This document shows positions 36,445 to 44,992 of a stretch of 64,000 nt of DNA, piece by piece (the stretch's first letter is position 1; the number at the start of each line of letters is the position of its first letter). Made by a program: the position numbers and the translations under genes. Source of the DNA: Achromobacter sp. Root83 (lineage in GTDB: Bacteria; Pseudomonadota; Gammaproteobacteria; Burkholderiales; Burkholderiaceae_B); NCBI RefSeq assembly GCF_001428845.1, contig NZ_LMIU01000001.1:620984-684983 (forward strand). The letters run 5' to 3'. The notes below the pieces were generated by a model, which was given only the letters and a program-made list of their open reading frames with translations, was not told the DNA's origin and ran no database searches.

Positions 36445-37086
36445 ATGCTGATCGTCCACCATCTGGGAAAATCGCAATCCGAGCGCATCGTATGGCTGTG
36501 CGAAGAACTTGCCATCCCGTATGAATTGAAGACCTATAAACGGGACCCGGCCACGCGGCTGGCGCCGCCCGAGTACAAGGCCCTGCACCCATTGGGCACC
36601 GCGCCGATCATCGCGGACGGCGATATCGTGCTGGCGGAATCCACCGCCATCGTCGAATACATTCTTGCCAAGCACGGCAAGGGAACGCTGGCCCCTGCGC
36701 CTGGCGATGCGGGTTATGCCGATTACCTGTATTGGTTCCATTTCGCCAACGGCAGCCTGCAGCCCAGCCTGATGCGCTGCATGGTGCTAAGCAGGGCCAA
36801 CGTCCCCGCCGACAATCCCACGGTGCAGTTCGCGGATGCTCGGCGCAGGCACGGCCTGGACCTGGTCGAAAAGCGCCTTGGGGCCATGGATTATCTGGCG
36901 GGCGATGCCTTGAGCGCCGCGGACATCGTCGCGGTGTTTTCCTTGACCACGATGCGGCTGTTCTTTCCGTTCGACCTGGCGCCGTATCCGAATATTCTTG
37001 CCTACCTCAAGCGTATCGGCGCACGCGACGCCTACCGGCGCGCGATGAAGAAGGGCGATCCCGACATGGCGCCGATGCTGGCCTGA
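36445..37086 (+). CDS. Glutathione S-transferase
   Basis: 213 residues from ATG 36445 (AAGGAA upstream). The N-terminal thioredoxin-like domain contains the start LIVHHLGKSQSERIVWLCEE and the glutathione-contacting HPLGTAPIIADGDIVLAEST. An all-helical C-terminal domain includes LEKRL/YLAGDALSAADIVAV-type segments. Overall it resembles bacterial beta/theta-like GSTs. A cytosolic detoxification enzyme; specific substrate unknown. Confidence 0.93.
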   Translation: MLIVHHLGKSQSERIVWLCEELAIPYELKTYKRDPATRLAPPEYKALHPLGTAPIIADGDIVLAESTAIVEYILAKHGKGTLAPAPGDAGYADYLYWFHFANGSLQPSLMRCMVLSRANVPADNPTVQFADARRRHGLDLVEKRLGAMDYLAGDALSAADIVAVFSLTTMRLFFPFDLAPYPNILAYLKRIGARDAYRRAMKKGDPDMAPMLA

Positions 37087-37190
37087 ACAGGCAACGCCGC
37101 CGCGTCACGCACGCGTCTGCCAGGATTCCCGAACCCCGCCGTCAGCGCCTGCCTTGCCGGCACCAACGGCGGGCCCTGCGCCCTGCGGGA

Positions 37191-37784
37191 CTACAACAGC
37201 AGCGGCGATATCTTGCTGCCGTCCACGGACACCCCGGCCATCAAGCCGCCGTTGTTCAGGACGAATCCCACGATGGGCTGCTGGGCGGTATTGGAATCGA
37301 TGCTGCCATTGACGCCGACATTGGCCACGGCGATGGTCGCGTCGGCTCCTACGGTCCAGCCGCTGCTGGCGCGGAACTTGGCCAAGGCTTCATCCGTCAT
37401 GAACAGCACCACCATGGCCTTGGACTGCGCACCCGCCTGGAAGCCAATGGAGCCGCCCGTGATGCTGAAGTACCCCGTGTCCTGGCTGCTGACGCGCAGC
37501 ACGCCCGTCCCATGCTGCGCACCCACGATGAAGCTTGCGCTCAGCACCGCCGGAAACACCAGCACGCCGCGAGCCCGTTCCACCAACTGCTTGGACTGCG
37601 GCGCGGATTCGTAGAGCTTGGACAGCGTGGCATCCGTGGCGGAGTCCAATTCCTGGCGCTTTTCCGCCGGGGTGGCGGTTGCCCGGGAGTCCGTCGTGGT
37701 GCAGCCCGTGAACAGCACCCCGGCCATTCCCAGCGTCAGCGCAGCCACACCGGCCCTACGAAACTTTGAAGAGATATCAAGCAT
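37191..37784 (-). CDS. SYLF/YSC84-domain lipoprotein
   Basis: A 197-residue lipoprotein: signal peptide with lipobox LFTGC (Cys28). The SYLF (DUF500, YSC84-like) domain follows (KGVLVFP-type sequence ARGVLVFPAVLSASFIVGAQ, then SITGGSIGFQAGAQSKAMVV and VNGSIDSN). Eukaryotic SYLF domains bind lipids; bacterial lipoproteins of this kind are envelope proteins of unknown role. Likely anchored in the outer membrane facing the periplasm. It is convergent with the GST gene. Confidence 0.88.
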   Translation of the reverse strand: MLDISSKFRRAGVAALTLGMAGVLFTGCTTTDSRATATPAEKRQELDSATDATLSKLYESAPQSKQLVERARGVLVFPAVLSASFIVGAQHGTGVLRVSSQDTGYFSITGGSIGFQAGAQSKAMVVLFMTDEALAKFRASSGWTVGADATIAVANVGVNGSIDSNTAQQPIVGFVLNNGGLMAGVSVDGSKISPLLL

Positions 37785-37927
37785 ATAAGCTTCCTTTTTT
37801 TATGGATGACCAACGATGCACATCTAAACGTCTCCTGGCAGCAGGTTACCCCGGTCCGCCGCGCCCAGGGGCCGCACCGGCCCGCCTGCAAGAAAATAGG
37901 CGGCCGCCAACGGTTTAACATCCCGCC

Positions 37928-38974
37928 ATGTTTCTGCTTATCTTCTTCTGGATCGCGCTTGCCATCGCGGTTGGCGTCCTGGCCACGGGCCGGGGGCGCA
38001 AGGGTTTCGGGTGGACTGTGCTGGCTTGCCTGATCAGTCCGCCGCTTGCAGGCCTTTTCCTGATGGTCATCGCCGACCGATCCCCGCACGCCAGCCAGCC
38101 TGTCCCGGCCACGCATATCGATTGCCCCCACTGCGGCAAGCGCATTCTTCGCGAGGCGCGCGTGTGCCGCCATTGCGGCGGCGCCGTGACGGACGCCGGG
38201 GACGGCGGCAAGCCGACGACCCTGCGGGAAGGCTACTGGTACGACTATCCCGATCCCTCGCTCGCCCTGAGCCGGACCGGCAAGCGGGTGGCGCTTGCAC
38301 AAGCCAACCCGCCCTGGCTGGTGGTCGATCAATCCCTGGCCACCATGGTCATCGGCAGCCGCTGGCCAGGGCAGCTCTGGCGCGTACGCGTCGAAGAACT
38401 GGGCGACATGTCCGGCCTGGTGGCGCAGCCGGGGTACTGGCGAGCCTCGGCGGTCGAACTGCTGGAGGAAGTGCCCTTGTCGGCCTTGTTCGGTCCGAAC
38501 GGCGATGCCGTGCTGGAGATCCTTGCGAAAATCCGTGGCCTGTCGCGAGCAGAGGCGCAAGCGCTGGCCGACAACCTGCCGCCGGATGCCTGGATGGCCT
38601 GCAGTCGCGCCTGGATGCGCTGGTCGCAGCAGGACGGCGAGCCGGCAGGCGGCTGCGAGGAGGAGTGGCGCGGCACACTCGCCGCCTCGCGGCGCGTCGA
38701 CAAGGCGCGTTCCCCGGTCCATTCCGGCTTCCTGGTAATCCACGCCCAATTGCGGCAGCGCGCCTCGGACATCGACGGCGACCGCGCCTTCATCCTTGTC
38801 GAGGAAGACGGCGAAACCGAACAGATACTGGCGCCGCTGTGGCAAGGCGCATGCGACGCCTTCCTGTTCGCAGGGATGGCGCGAGCCGCGCCGCAGTATG
38901 TGTCCGACGAAGACGCCGTCGTGCTGGGGCAAGCCTGCGCCCGCGTTTTTGGCGGGGCCAGCCAGCGCGCGTGA
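37928..38974 (+). CDS. Membrane-anchored zinc-ribbon protein of unknown function
   Basis: 348 residues. Two hydrophobic segments at 2-18 and 29-49 form an N-terminal hairpin. A zinc ribbon follows (Cys66, Cys69, Cys80, Cys83 in CPHCGK and CRHCGG). The remaining 250 residues have an unassigned soluble region with GYWYDYPDPSLALSRTGKRV at the start. No enzyme motif recognised. It is divergent from the SYLF lipoprotein gene and ends 6 bases before the convergent gene at 38981. Confidence 0.75.
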   Translation: MFLLIFFWIALAIAVGVLATGRGRKGFGWTVLACLISPPLAGLFLMVIADRSPHASQPVPATHIDCPHCGKRILREARVCRHCGGAVTDAGDGGKPTTLREGYWYDYPDPSLALSRTGKRVALAQANPPWLVVDQSLATMVIGSRWPGQLWRVRVEELGDMSGLVAQPGYWRASAVELLEEVPLSALFGPNGDAVLEILAKIRGLSRAEAQALADNLPPDAWMACSRAWMRWSQQDGEPAGGCEEEWRGTLAASRRVDKARSPVHSGFLVIHAQLRQRASDIDGDRAFILVEEDGETEQILAPLWQGACDAFLFAGMARAAPQYVSDEDAVVLGQACARVFGGASQRA

Positions 38975-38980
38975 AGGTGG

Positions 38981-39556
38981 TCACACCGCTTCGTTCAAAA
39001 TCCCCTTGGCTCGGCGGACCGTGATGACCGCGGCCCAGACCGCCAGGATTAGGGCGACCCATGCAACCAGGCCACGCTGGAATTTGCGCGACAGATTCCA
39101 TTCATGGACCTGCTTGGCATCGACCAGCGTTTCCTCGCCCTTGCGCACGCCATAGACCCGTACAGGAATGGCCATGTTGTATTCCAGGGCGATCTTGCTG
39201 TCCGTGAGTTGCGCTTCGTTTTCGAGCACCATGAACTCCACGGTCTCGCCCTCTGTGTATGGGACCCTGTAGGTTGTTTCGTAGAACTTGAACACCATGT
39301 AGGGATAATTGCCCGAATACACGCAAGCGACGCCGTAGGACTGCCACCGCCCCCGTATTTTGGCCTTGGTTTCGCAGCTTGCCACCTTGTCCACGCGTAG
39401 CTGGATGGTGTTCAGCTTCGCGGGATCGTAGGGCAAAGGAATGTCCTTGGCCATGCCGAAGAACTGGATGGAAACAAGACCCAGGACCAGCACTGCAAGC
39501 GCGGGAAGGCGGCAAGGCCGAAAGGCTCGCTTCCAGTCAGCCAGTTCACTGCCCAC
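38981..39556 (-). CDS. Two-TM DUF3592-like protein
   Basis: 191 residues with a transmembrane helix near each end (about 15-36 and 163-182) and a beta-rich periplasmic or extracytoplasmic domain between them. SCETKAKIRGRWQSYGVACV and YRVPYTEGETVEFMVLEN suggest a DUF3592-like fold, with a likely disulfide between the two cysteines. Function unknown. It is convergent with the zinc-ribbon gene; the physical closeness (6 bases) leaves no room for a separate terminator. Confidence 0.7.
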   Translation of the reverse strand: MGSELADWKRAFRPCRLPALAVLVLGLVSIQFFGMAKDIPLPYDPAKLNTIQLRVDKVASCETKAKIRGRWQSYGVACVYSGNYPYMVFKFYETTYRVPYTEGETVEFMVLENEAQLTDSKIALEYNMAIPVRVYGVRKGEETLVDAKQVHEWNLSRKFQRGLVAWVALILAVWAAVITVRRAKGILNEAV

Positions 39557-39656
39557 GCTGGCCGGCTCCGGAATGCTGGTGGCCTGTGGATGGGCCGTTT
39601 TCGATATTCATGGGGCGCGCTGCAAGAATTGCGATCGCGCATATCTTAAAGCACGC

Positions 39657-39743
39657 CCCTGGGCCCCGCGCCCGCGCGTGGCGCTTCCCTGGGGCCCGCG
39701 CTTGCGCGCGGCGGTTCCCTGGGACTCGCTCGCGCAGCGCTTA
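39657..39743. repeat. Three 30-bp GC-rich tandem repeats
   Basis: Units at 39657-39686, 39687-39716 and 39717-39743 all begin CCCTGGG and share a Cys/Gly-codon-like GC-rich body. The third copy is shorter and more diverged. They lie in the gap between genes at 38981 and 39781. No other structure in 39557-39780 is evident. Confidence 0.75.
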
Positions 39744-39780
39744 TCTCGCATCGCGCGAAGGCTTGCGTCGTACGCCTTGC

Positions 39781-40569
39781 CTACGTCCCCTCGCAATGAT
39801 TCCTGAACGCCTTCTCTCCCGCATCGGAAACCTCTACCCATTTCTGGTCCGGCGGCGCGTCAGGCACGTAGCTGTCATGCCAGTTCCACCATTTATAGGC
39901 CGGCGTCTGGGGATAGCCCGCCGGTGAATCTTCCCAGGCCTCCTGCCGGCCCAACGGTGTGATGTCCAGGTAATTCCACGTCCCGCCCATCTGCTCGTCA
40001 CCACGGTTGTTCAGGAAGTAGGTGCGGAACACGCGGTCTCCGTCGCGAAAGAACACGTTCGTCCCGTGCCATTCGTCCACGCCGAAGTCGGCATCGAAAC
40101 TGTCGGTCAGGGTGAACCACGGCATCGTCCAGCCCATGCGCGCCTTCAAGCGCGCGATGGCGTCCTGCGGAGCGCGCGACACGAAGACCAGCGTGGTGTC
40201 GCGGGCGTTCAGATGCGCCAGATGCGCAACCTGGTCGGCCACCATGGAACAGCCGCGGCAAGCGTGCTCCGGCCAGCCGTAAACGCCGGGTTCGAAGAAC
40301 GCCCGGTAGACGATGAGCTGACGACGGCCGTCGAACAGACCGGGCAGGGTGCGGAGGCCGGCGGGGCCTTCGAACACGTAGGGCGTGTCGACGGCCGTCC
40401 ACGGCATGCGGCGCCGTTCGGCGGCCAAGGCGTCGCGGGCGCGCGTCTGGGCTTTTTCCTTCAGCAGAAGCTGCTGGCGGGCCGCCTCCCAGTTTTCAGG
40501 GGAGACAACCGGGGGCGTCTGCATGGCGGGGTTGGCGCCATTGGCTATGGGTTCGGTCGGCGTGCTCAT
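39781..40569 (-). CDS. DUF899 family thioredoxin-like protein
   Basis: 262 residues of the DUF899 family (predicted thioredoxin-like fold). Family segments: RRRMPWTAVDTPYVFEG, LIVYRAFFEPGV, and CRGCSMVADQVAHLAHLNAR, where CxxC occupies the thioredoxin-like active-site position. The end reads WWNWHDSYVPDA. Cytosolic; proposed to be redox proteins or dithiol-disulfide enzymes, but function is not established. The family often appears near stress or GST-type genes. Confidence 0.88.
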   Translation of the reverse strand: MSTPTEPIANGANPAMQTPPVVSPENWEAARQQLLLKEKAQTRARDALAAERRRMPWTAVDTPYVFEGPAGLRTLPGLFDGRRQLIVYRAFFEPGVYGWPEHACRGCSMVADQVAHLAHLNARDTTLVFVSRAPQDAIARLKARMGWTMPWFTLTDSFDADFGVDEWHGTNVFFRDGDRVFRTYFLNNRGDEQMGGTWNYLDITPLGRQEAWEDSPAGYPQTPAYKWWNWHDSYVPDAPPDQKWVEVSDAGEKAFRNHCEGT

Positions 40570-41055
40570 GGCTTTGAAACCTCCTGGTTTGCGTCGATTT
40601 CCTTACCGCCAGGGAGACGGCGCCGTTGTGCGCGGAGTCTTGCTGGGGGGTGGGCCAGGGATAGTTTGGCACTGGGGATCGGGCGCAGGGGGTAACAAAT
40701 GTGGCGCTATTTGGACGGAGGCCGCCTAGCAAGGGAGTCGGCAATTCCCCAGCATGGCGATGCTTCCCGAAAAAACTTCCAAACTTCTACCCGATCCGGA
40801 ACCAGCGTAAGCGAAGCCGTTTCAGGCTGGACGAGCGGTATCCGTTCGCCGTCATCATGGATTGGGCTTGGTAACTGAGGTAACATTTGGATTCTAATAC
40901 CGCTCCGGATGTTTCCGGAATGGATACATATTCGCGTCGGCGATGCGAAAGATCTGGATCGCTCTGAACTGACATGTGACCAGCCGGAATTCTTGGAATT
41001 CTCACGCTGTACAAAAATTTAAAACCCGCCCCAGGGCAAGAATCTAGGTAAGTTA
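40570..41055. other. 486-bp gene-free interval
   Basis: No convincing gene on either strand. Base composition falls from GC-rich at the left to clearly AT-richer after about 40900. Small dyads occur (TCCGGATGTTTCCGGA around 40905-40920; GGAATTCTTGGAATTC near 40987-41002). The last 50 bases are AT-rich and presumably hold the promoter of the nuclease-like gene. Confidence 0.6.
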
Positions 41056-42315
41056 ATGGATCAATTAGTAGATCATTTCTTTAGTGATTCGAATGTGCAG
41101 CGTCTCGTGGCGTCGACCGCGACGTGGGAACCTCTTCAAATCTGCTATCCGAAAGAAGTTAATGTTTCGAGGTTCATCGCGTGGCTATTGGATCCGACCG
41201 AGGGCCATGGGTTAGGCGATCTTGCAATTCAGTCGCTGCTGGTGCGTGCGTGGGTGCAGAGCGATCAGGCCGAGCTCGACCTGCCCACTCTCCGATTTCT
41301 TTCGCCCGCCAACATACAGACCGAAGGCTTTTCGGCATCCATGGTGACCACCGAGGTGAATCTCGGCGGCCGCCACTTGGATATCCTCGTGGTTGATCCC
41401 AGCCGCAAGCGCTACGTCGCCATCGAGAATAAATTCGGTGCGAACCAGTCTGCTGGCCAATTGAAGGATTATCGCAAGGCGCTGGAGAAGCTGTTTCCGA
41501 GGTATCTGGGGGTTCACATTTTTCTCGACTCGAATGAGGCTGAGCCGAAGGATCCCTCCTGGATACCCATCGGATACGACTGGCTAGCCGAGTTTCTGCA
41601 TGAAGCGGAGGCCCGTGAAGCCACTGCGGAGCACGTGCGAAGCGCACTCTCGCAATTTCGCAGGGTGATCGAGGAAGAAGCGGACGAAGCCGTGGCGGAG
41701 ACGAGCTACGGACGACTGGTGACCGAGGTCGCCAGCACGCATACCGACGTGGTTGGTTGCATGGCGGACTGGTCGGTCGAATCCAGTAAAGGCGCCAGGG
41801 CGCACATGCTGGCGCATTTGGCGGGAAATGCCGATACGCTGCAAGGCAAAGCGATGCTGCGGCTCTTCCAGCTCTACTGGCGGCGGACGTCCGTGTGGGA
41901 CGACTGCATCCGACAAATGCAGTTCGCCCCCTTCATTCATGCCATGCGCGCGAAATTCACGGACCTCATCGTGAATGCCAAGCGTGTGAGAATTTCGTTT
42001 TCTCTGCGTGAATGGCACCCGTTGGTGGAGATGGACGCGAGGTACTTTCCCGCCGGTGTTACGGTTTGGCGTACGGGTGAGACGTTCAGGGTGATTACGT
42101 TCATTCAAATGAACGATGTGCGCTTGGACCGGCGTGAAGACGTCTTGAACGCAGCGTCACAGGCGCGTGAGGAAAATGGAATCAAGCGAAAGGTCCACGA
42201 AGAGCAGTCCTTTGTTGTACTTCGTCGACGGAAGGATTTAAGCCTGGAACGGGCCGTTGAAGAGGCCGTTGCGCAGCTTCACTATCTTCAAGAGATTCTT
42301 CCTTATTCTCCTTGA
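41056..42315 (+). CDS. PD-(D/E)XK nuclease superfamily protein
   Basis: 419 residues. The N-terminal nuclease-like core shows Glu100 (TTEVNLGGRH), Asp109 (LDILVVD), Glu124-Asn-Lys126 (AIENKFGANQS) and Gln135 followed by Tyr139. This is the arrangement of the PDDEXK_4-like family often annotated as a PD-(D/E)XK nuclease protein of unknown target. The C-terminal 200 residues are alpha-beta and unassigned. There is no methyltransferase or helicase next to it, so it is not a classical restriction system. The lower GC of the region and the isolated position suggest acquisition by transfer. A defence role is possible but unproven. Confidence 0.8.
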   Translation: MDQLVDHFFSDSNVQRLVASTATWEPLQICYPKEVNVSRFIAWLLDPTEGHGLGDLAIQSLLVRAWVQSDQAELDLPTLRFLSPANIQTEGFSASMVTTEVNLGGRHLDILVVDPSRKRYVAIENKFGANQSAGQLKDYRKALEKLFPRYLGVHIFLDSNEAEPKDPSWIPIGYDWLAEFLHEAEAREATAEHVRSALSQFRRVIEEEADEAVAETSYGRLVTEVASTHTDVVGCMADWSVESSKGARAHMLAHLAGNADTLQGKAMLRLFQLYWRRTSVWDDCIRQMQFAPFIHAMRAKFTDLIVNAKRVRISFSLREWHPLVEMDARYFPAGVTVWRTGETFRVITFIQMNDVRLDRREDVLNAASQAREENGIKRKVHEEQSFVVLRRRKDLSLERAVEEAVAQLHYLQEILPYSP

Positions 42316-42331
42316 TGGAAGCTCGCTCGGG

Positions 42332-42349
42332 CGGTTTTCCAGAAAACCG
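42332..42349. terminator. Hairpin after the nuclease-like gene
   Basis: CGGTTTT-CCAG-AAAACCG forms a 7-bp stem 17 bases after the stop codon, nested inside the longer pair GCTCGG...CCGAGC. There is no strong T-run, so termination is only probable. The remainder of 42350-42475 shows no gene. Confidence 0.4.
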
Positions 42350-42475
42350 GTAAATCAAGATTAATCGTCCGAGCAGTATTCAATCGAGTCTCCACCCGTT
42401 CCGGTCTCCCCTCATCGTTGAGGGCCGCCAGGCAAAGCTGCGCCTGCCGTCCTGTCGCAAGCGGCTACGGGCGTG

Positions 42476-43381
42476 TCAGGCGGAGATAAGTCCCGCTTCT
42501 TGCGGCAGCCTGGGAGCGGTCCATCCGCGCAGGCTCTCGCGTAGCAGCGACACGGCGGCCTGGCCGCTTTCGTTCAGCCGCTTCGACGCATACATCCCGA
42601 ACTGCGCGCTCAACCCCGGCGCGCCGTCGCCTCCGATCGAAATGACGCGCATGGTATCGGCCCGCAAGCATTCGGTCGTCAGCACCGCTACGCCCAGGCC
42701 GTTCTCGACGGCCGCGATCGTGGCGCCCACATTGTGGCTGGTCAGTGAAACCCGGAAGTCCCGCCCGGCCGCGGTCAGCGCGTCAAACACCAGCCGGCGC
42801 CACGAGCAGGGCTCGGCATAGACGATCATGTCCAGCGGCTGGTCCGGGTCGGGCATATCGTCGATGCCGCACACCCAGTGCAGATCCACCGCCCAGGTCT
42901 CGACGGGCTCATCCACGAACGCCGCGCAGACGCCCACCGCGACGTCCAGCATGCCCTCCTGCCAGCGCGCGGCAAGCCGCTCGCCATCGTCGATCACGAT
43001 TTCCAGATGCATCTGCGGGCACGAACGCCTGAGCCGCCCCAGCGCGGCCGGCAAGGCCGCCACGGCAACGTCCTCCGACAGGCCGATCCGCACGCTGCCG
43101 GCGACGGCGCGTTCGCGCAGCCGCGCCGCGGCCGTCTCGCCCAGCGCCAGGATGCGGTTGGCATAGCTCAGCAGCAGTTCGCCTTCGGTCGTGGGCGACA
43201 TGCCCCGCCCGGTGCGATGCAGCAGGCGCTTCCCCACCATCTCTTCGAGCCGCCGGATCTGGGTACTGAGCGCCGACTGCGCGCGTCCGGCCTGATCCGC
43301 CGCGCGGCTCAAGCTGCCATGGCGGCAGACGGCCACAAAGGTGCGCAACAGGGCAGGGTCAAAGTCGGCTGACATTATCAA
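42476..43381 (-). CDS. LysR-family transcriptional regulator
   Basis: 301 residues (or 299 from the second methionine). HTH in DPALLRTFVAVCRHGSLSRA, then AQSALSTQIRRLEEMVGKRL. Effector domain with SVRIGLSEDVAVAALPAALG. It is divergent from the MDR reductase gene at 43486 with a 104-base gap, making that gene the probable target. Members of this type often respond to electrophiles or aromatic compounds; ligand unknown here. Confidence 0.9.
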   Translation of the reverse strand: MIMSADFDPALLRTFVAVCRHGSLSRAADQAGRAQSALSTQIRRLEEMVGKRLLHRTGRGMSPTTEGELLLSYANRILALGETAAARLRERAVAGSVRIGLSEDVAVAALPAALGRLRRSCPQMHLEIVIDDGERLAARWQEGMLDVAVGVCAAFVDEPVETWAVDLHWVCGIDDMPDPDQPLDMIVYAEPCSWRRLVFDALTAAGRDFRVSLTSHNVGATIAAVENGLGVAVLTTECLRADTMRVISIGGDGAPGLSAQFGMYASKRLNESGQAAVSLLRESLRGWTAPRLPQEAGLISA

Positions 43382-43485
43382 TCCATTAAGTCTGAATTAT
43401 GAGGTATCAGTCTACCTTTATCTCTTGAGGGTGCCTAGCATTGGCCTGTCGCTAACTGGCTGACCCAATCCAAGGAGATTTCCCC

Positions 43486-44514
43486 ATGTCCGATATCCAA
43501 AACCTGCGCGTCGTCCTCGCGTCCCGCCCGGTAGGCCGGCCCCAACCCAGCGATTTCCGCTTCGAGCGCACGCCCATCCCCGAACCGCGTGACGGGCAGG
43601 TCCTGCTGGAAGTCCAGACCCTGTCGCTGGACCCCTACATGCGCTGGCGCATCAGCGACGCCAAATCCTACGCGCCGCCCATCGCCATCGGCGACGTGAT
43701 CGTGGGCGGCACCATCGCCCGGGTAAAAACGTCGCGTCACCCCGATTGGCGCGAGGGCGACATCGTCCTGTCCGAAGCCGGTTGGCAGCACTACGCACTG
43801 TCCGACGGCAGCGATCTGCGCCGGCTGGACCCCGCCATCGCGCCGCCGTCCACCGCACTGGGGGTGCTGGGCATGCCGGGTTTCACGGCCTACGCCGGAC
43901 TGCTCAACATCGGCCAGCCCAAGCCCGGTGAAACCGTCGTCGTCGCGGCCGCCAGCGGCGCGGTCGGCTCGGTCGTGGGGCAGATCGCCCGCATCAAGGG
44001 CGCGCGCGCCGTGGGCATTGCCGGCGGCCCGGAGAAGTGCGCCTTCGTGAAGAACGAACTGGGCTTTGACGCGGTGGTGGACCATCAGGCGCCCGATTTT
44101 GCGCAGAAACTGGCCGAGGCCTGCCCCGATGGCATCGACGTTTACTTCGAGAACGTCAGCGGCCATGTGTGGGATGCGGTGCTGCCGCTCTTGAACAACT
44201 TTGCCCGCGTGCCGCTATGCGGACTGATCGCCAACTACAACCACGGCCCTTCGGACCAGACCGGCCCCGATCGCCTGCCCGCGACGATGCGCGAGATTCT
44301 CTCCAAGAGCATCACGCTGCGCGGCTTCATCGTGTATGACTTCGCGGGGGCGCAGGAAGACGAGTTCCAGCGCGAGGCCGCGGGGTGGATCGCCGACGGC
44401 CGGCTGCGCTGGCGCGAGGATGTGGTGGAAGGGCTGGAGCAGGCGCCGGAAGCTTTCATCGGCCTGCTGGAAGGAAAAAACTTCGGGAAGCTGGTGGTGC
44501 GGCTGGGGAACTAG
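43486..44514 (+). CDS. NADP-dependent MDR oxidoreductase (CurA / leukotriene B4 dehydrogenase-like)
   Basis: 342 residues. Zinc-free medium-chain reductase of the 2-alkenal reductase/15-oxoprostaglandin reductase group, to which E. coli CurA belongs. DPYMRWRISDAKSY is near the N-terminus and the cofactor motif AAASGAVGSVVGQIAR is at about 151-166. PEKCAFVKNELGFDAVVDHQ follows, then YFENVSGHVWDAVLPLLNNF. Likely reduces the C=C bond of alpha,beta-unsaturated carbonyls with NADPH in the cytosol. Divergent LysR gene at 42476. Confidence 0.92.
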   Translation: MSDIQNLRVVLASRPVGRPQPSDFRFERTPIPEPRDGQVLLEVQTLSLDPYMRWRISDAKSYAPPIAIGDVIVGGTIARVKTSRHPDWREGDIVLSEAGWQHYALSDGSDLRRLDPAIAPPSTALGVLGMPGFTAYAGLLNIGQPKPGETVVVAAASGAVGSVVGQIARIKGARAVGIAGGPEKCAFVKNELGFDAVVDHQAPDFAQKLAEACPDGIDVYFENVSGHVWDAVLPLLNNFARVPLCGLIANYNHGPSDQTGPDRLPATMREILSKSITLRGFIVYDFAGAQEDEFQREAAGWIADGRLRWREDVVEGLEQAPEAFIGLLEGKNFGKLVVRLGN

Positions 44515-44532
44515 CCGTTACGCCCGGATCGT

Positions 44533-44955
44533 CTATTCCTCGGTACGCCAGGACTTGCGCCGCGAGGCCTTCGGTTTGGGCGCCACGCCCATGCGCGGGT
44601 CACGCGCCACCGCAAGCTCCGCCAGCATTGCCGCCGTGGCCTCGAAGGCCTCGTCCGATTGCGGCAAATACAGCCACTTGCCCAAGACCGGATGCGGCAG
44701 CAACTGCGGCAGATCCGCAAGCAGCGCCGCGTGGCGGTCCTGCGAGGTGCACACCATCACGCCGTTCCACGGAACGTCGCGATCGGCGACGATCAAGTAC
44801 AGCAGGCCATCCAGGTACGCGGCATCGGCCCCGAACATCTTGCGGTGCGTGTAGCCGGCTTCCCGCTCCAGCGGTTCCAGGATCCACAGGAGCGAGTTCA
44901 GACGGGCGCCGCGTTGCTTTCTTGGCGGGGCGAAGGGATCGGGCGGGTTGCGCAT
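44533..44955 (-). CDS. TfoX N-terminal-like small protein
   Basis: 140 residues from ATG 44955; the longer open frame upstream overlaps the DUF4157 gene antisense-like and is rejected. REAGYTHRKMFGADAAYLDG then LLYLIVADRD and HAALLADLPQLLPHPVLGKW are visible; the MFG-x-x-DG pattern recalls TfoX_N domains. The tail is basic (PKPKASRRKS). It follows the DUF4157 gene by 37 bases and may be cotranscribed. A degraded copy of its 3' end exists at 53875-53990. Function unknown. Confidence 0.75.
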   Translation of the reverse strand: MRNPPDPFAPPRKQRGARLNSLLWILEPLEREAGYTHRKMFGADAAYLDGLLYLIVADRDVPWNGVMVCTSQDRHAALLADLPQLLPHPVLGKWLYLPQSDEAFEATAAMLAELAVARDPRMGVAPKPKASRRKSWRTEE

Positions 44956-44992
44956 GGGAAGGGAGTGTAGCCAAAAGGCCAGGAAGTCCCTG

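Noticed and set aside
41056-42315. Restriction-modification system
   Set aside because: A nuclease-like core is present but no methyltransferase, specificity or helicase gene is near.
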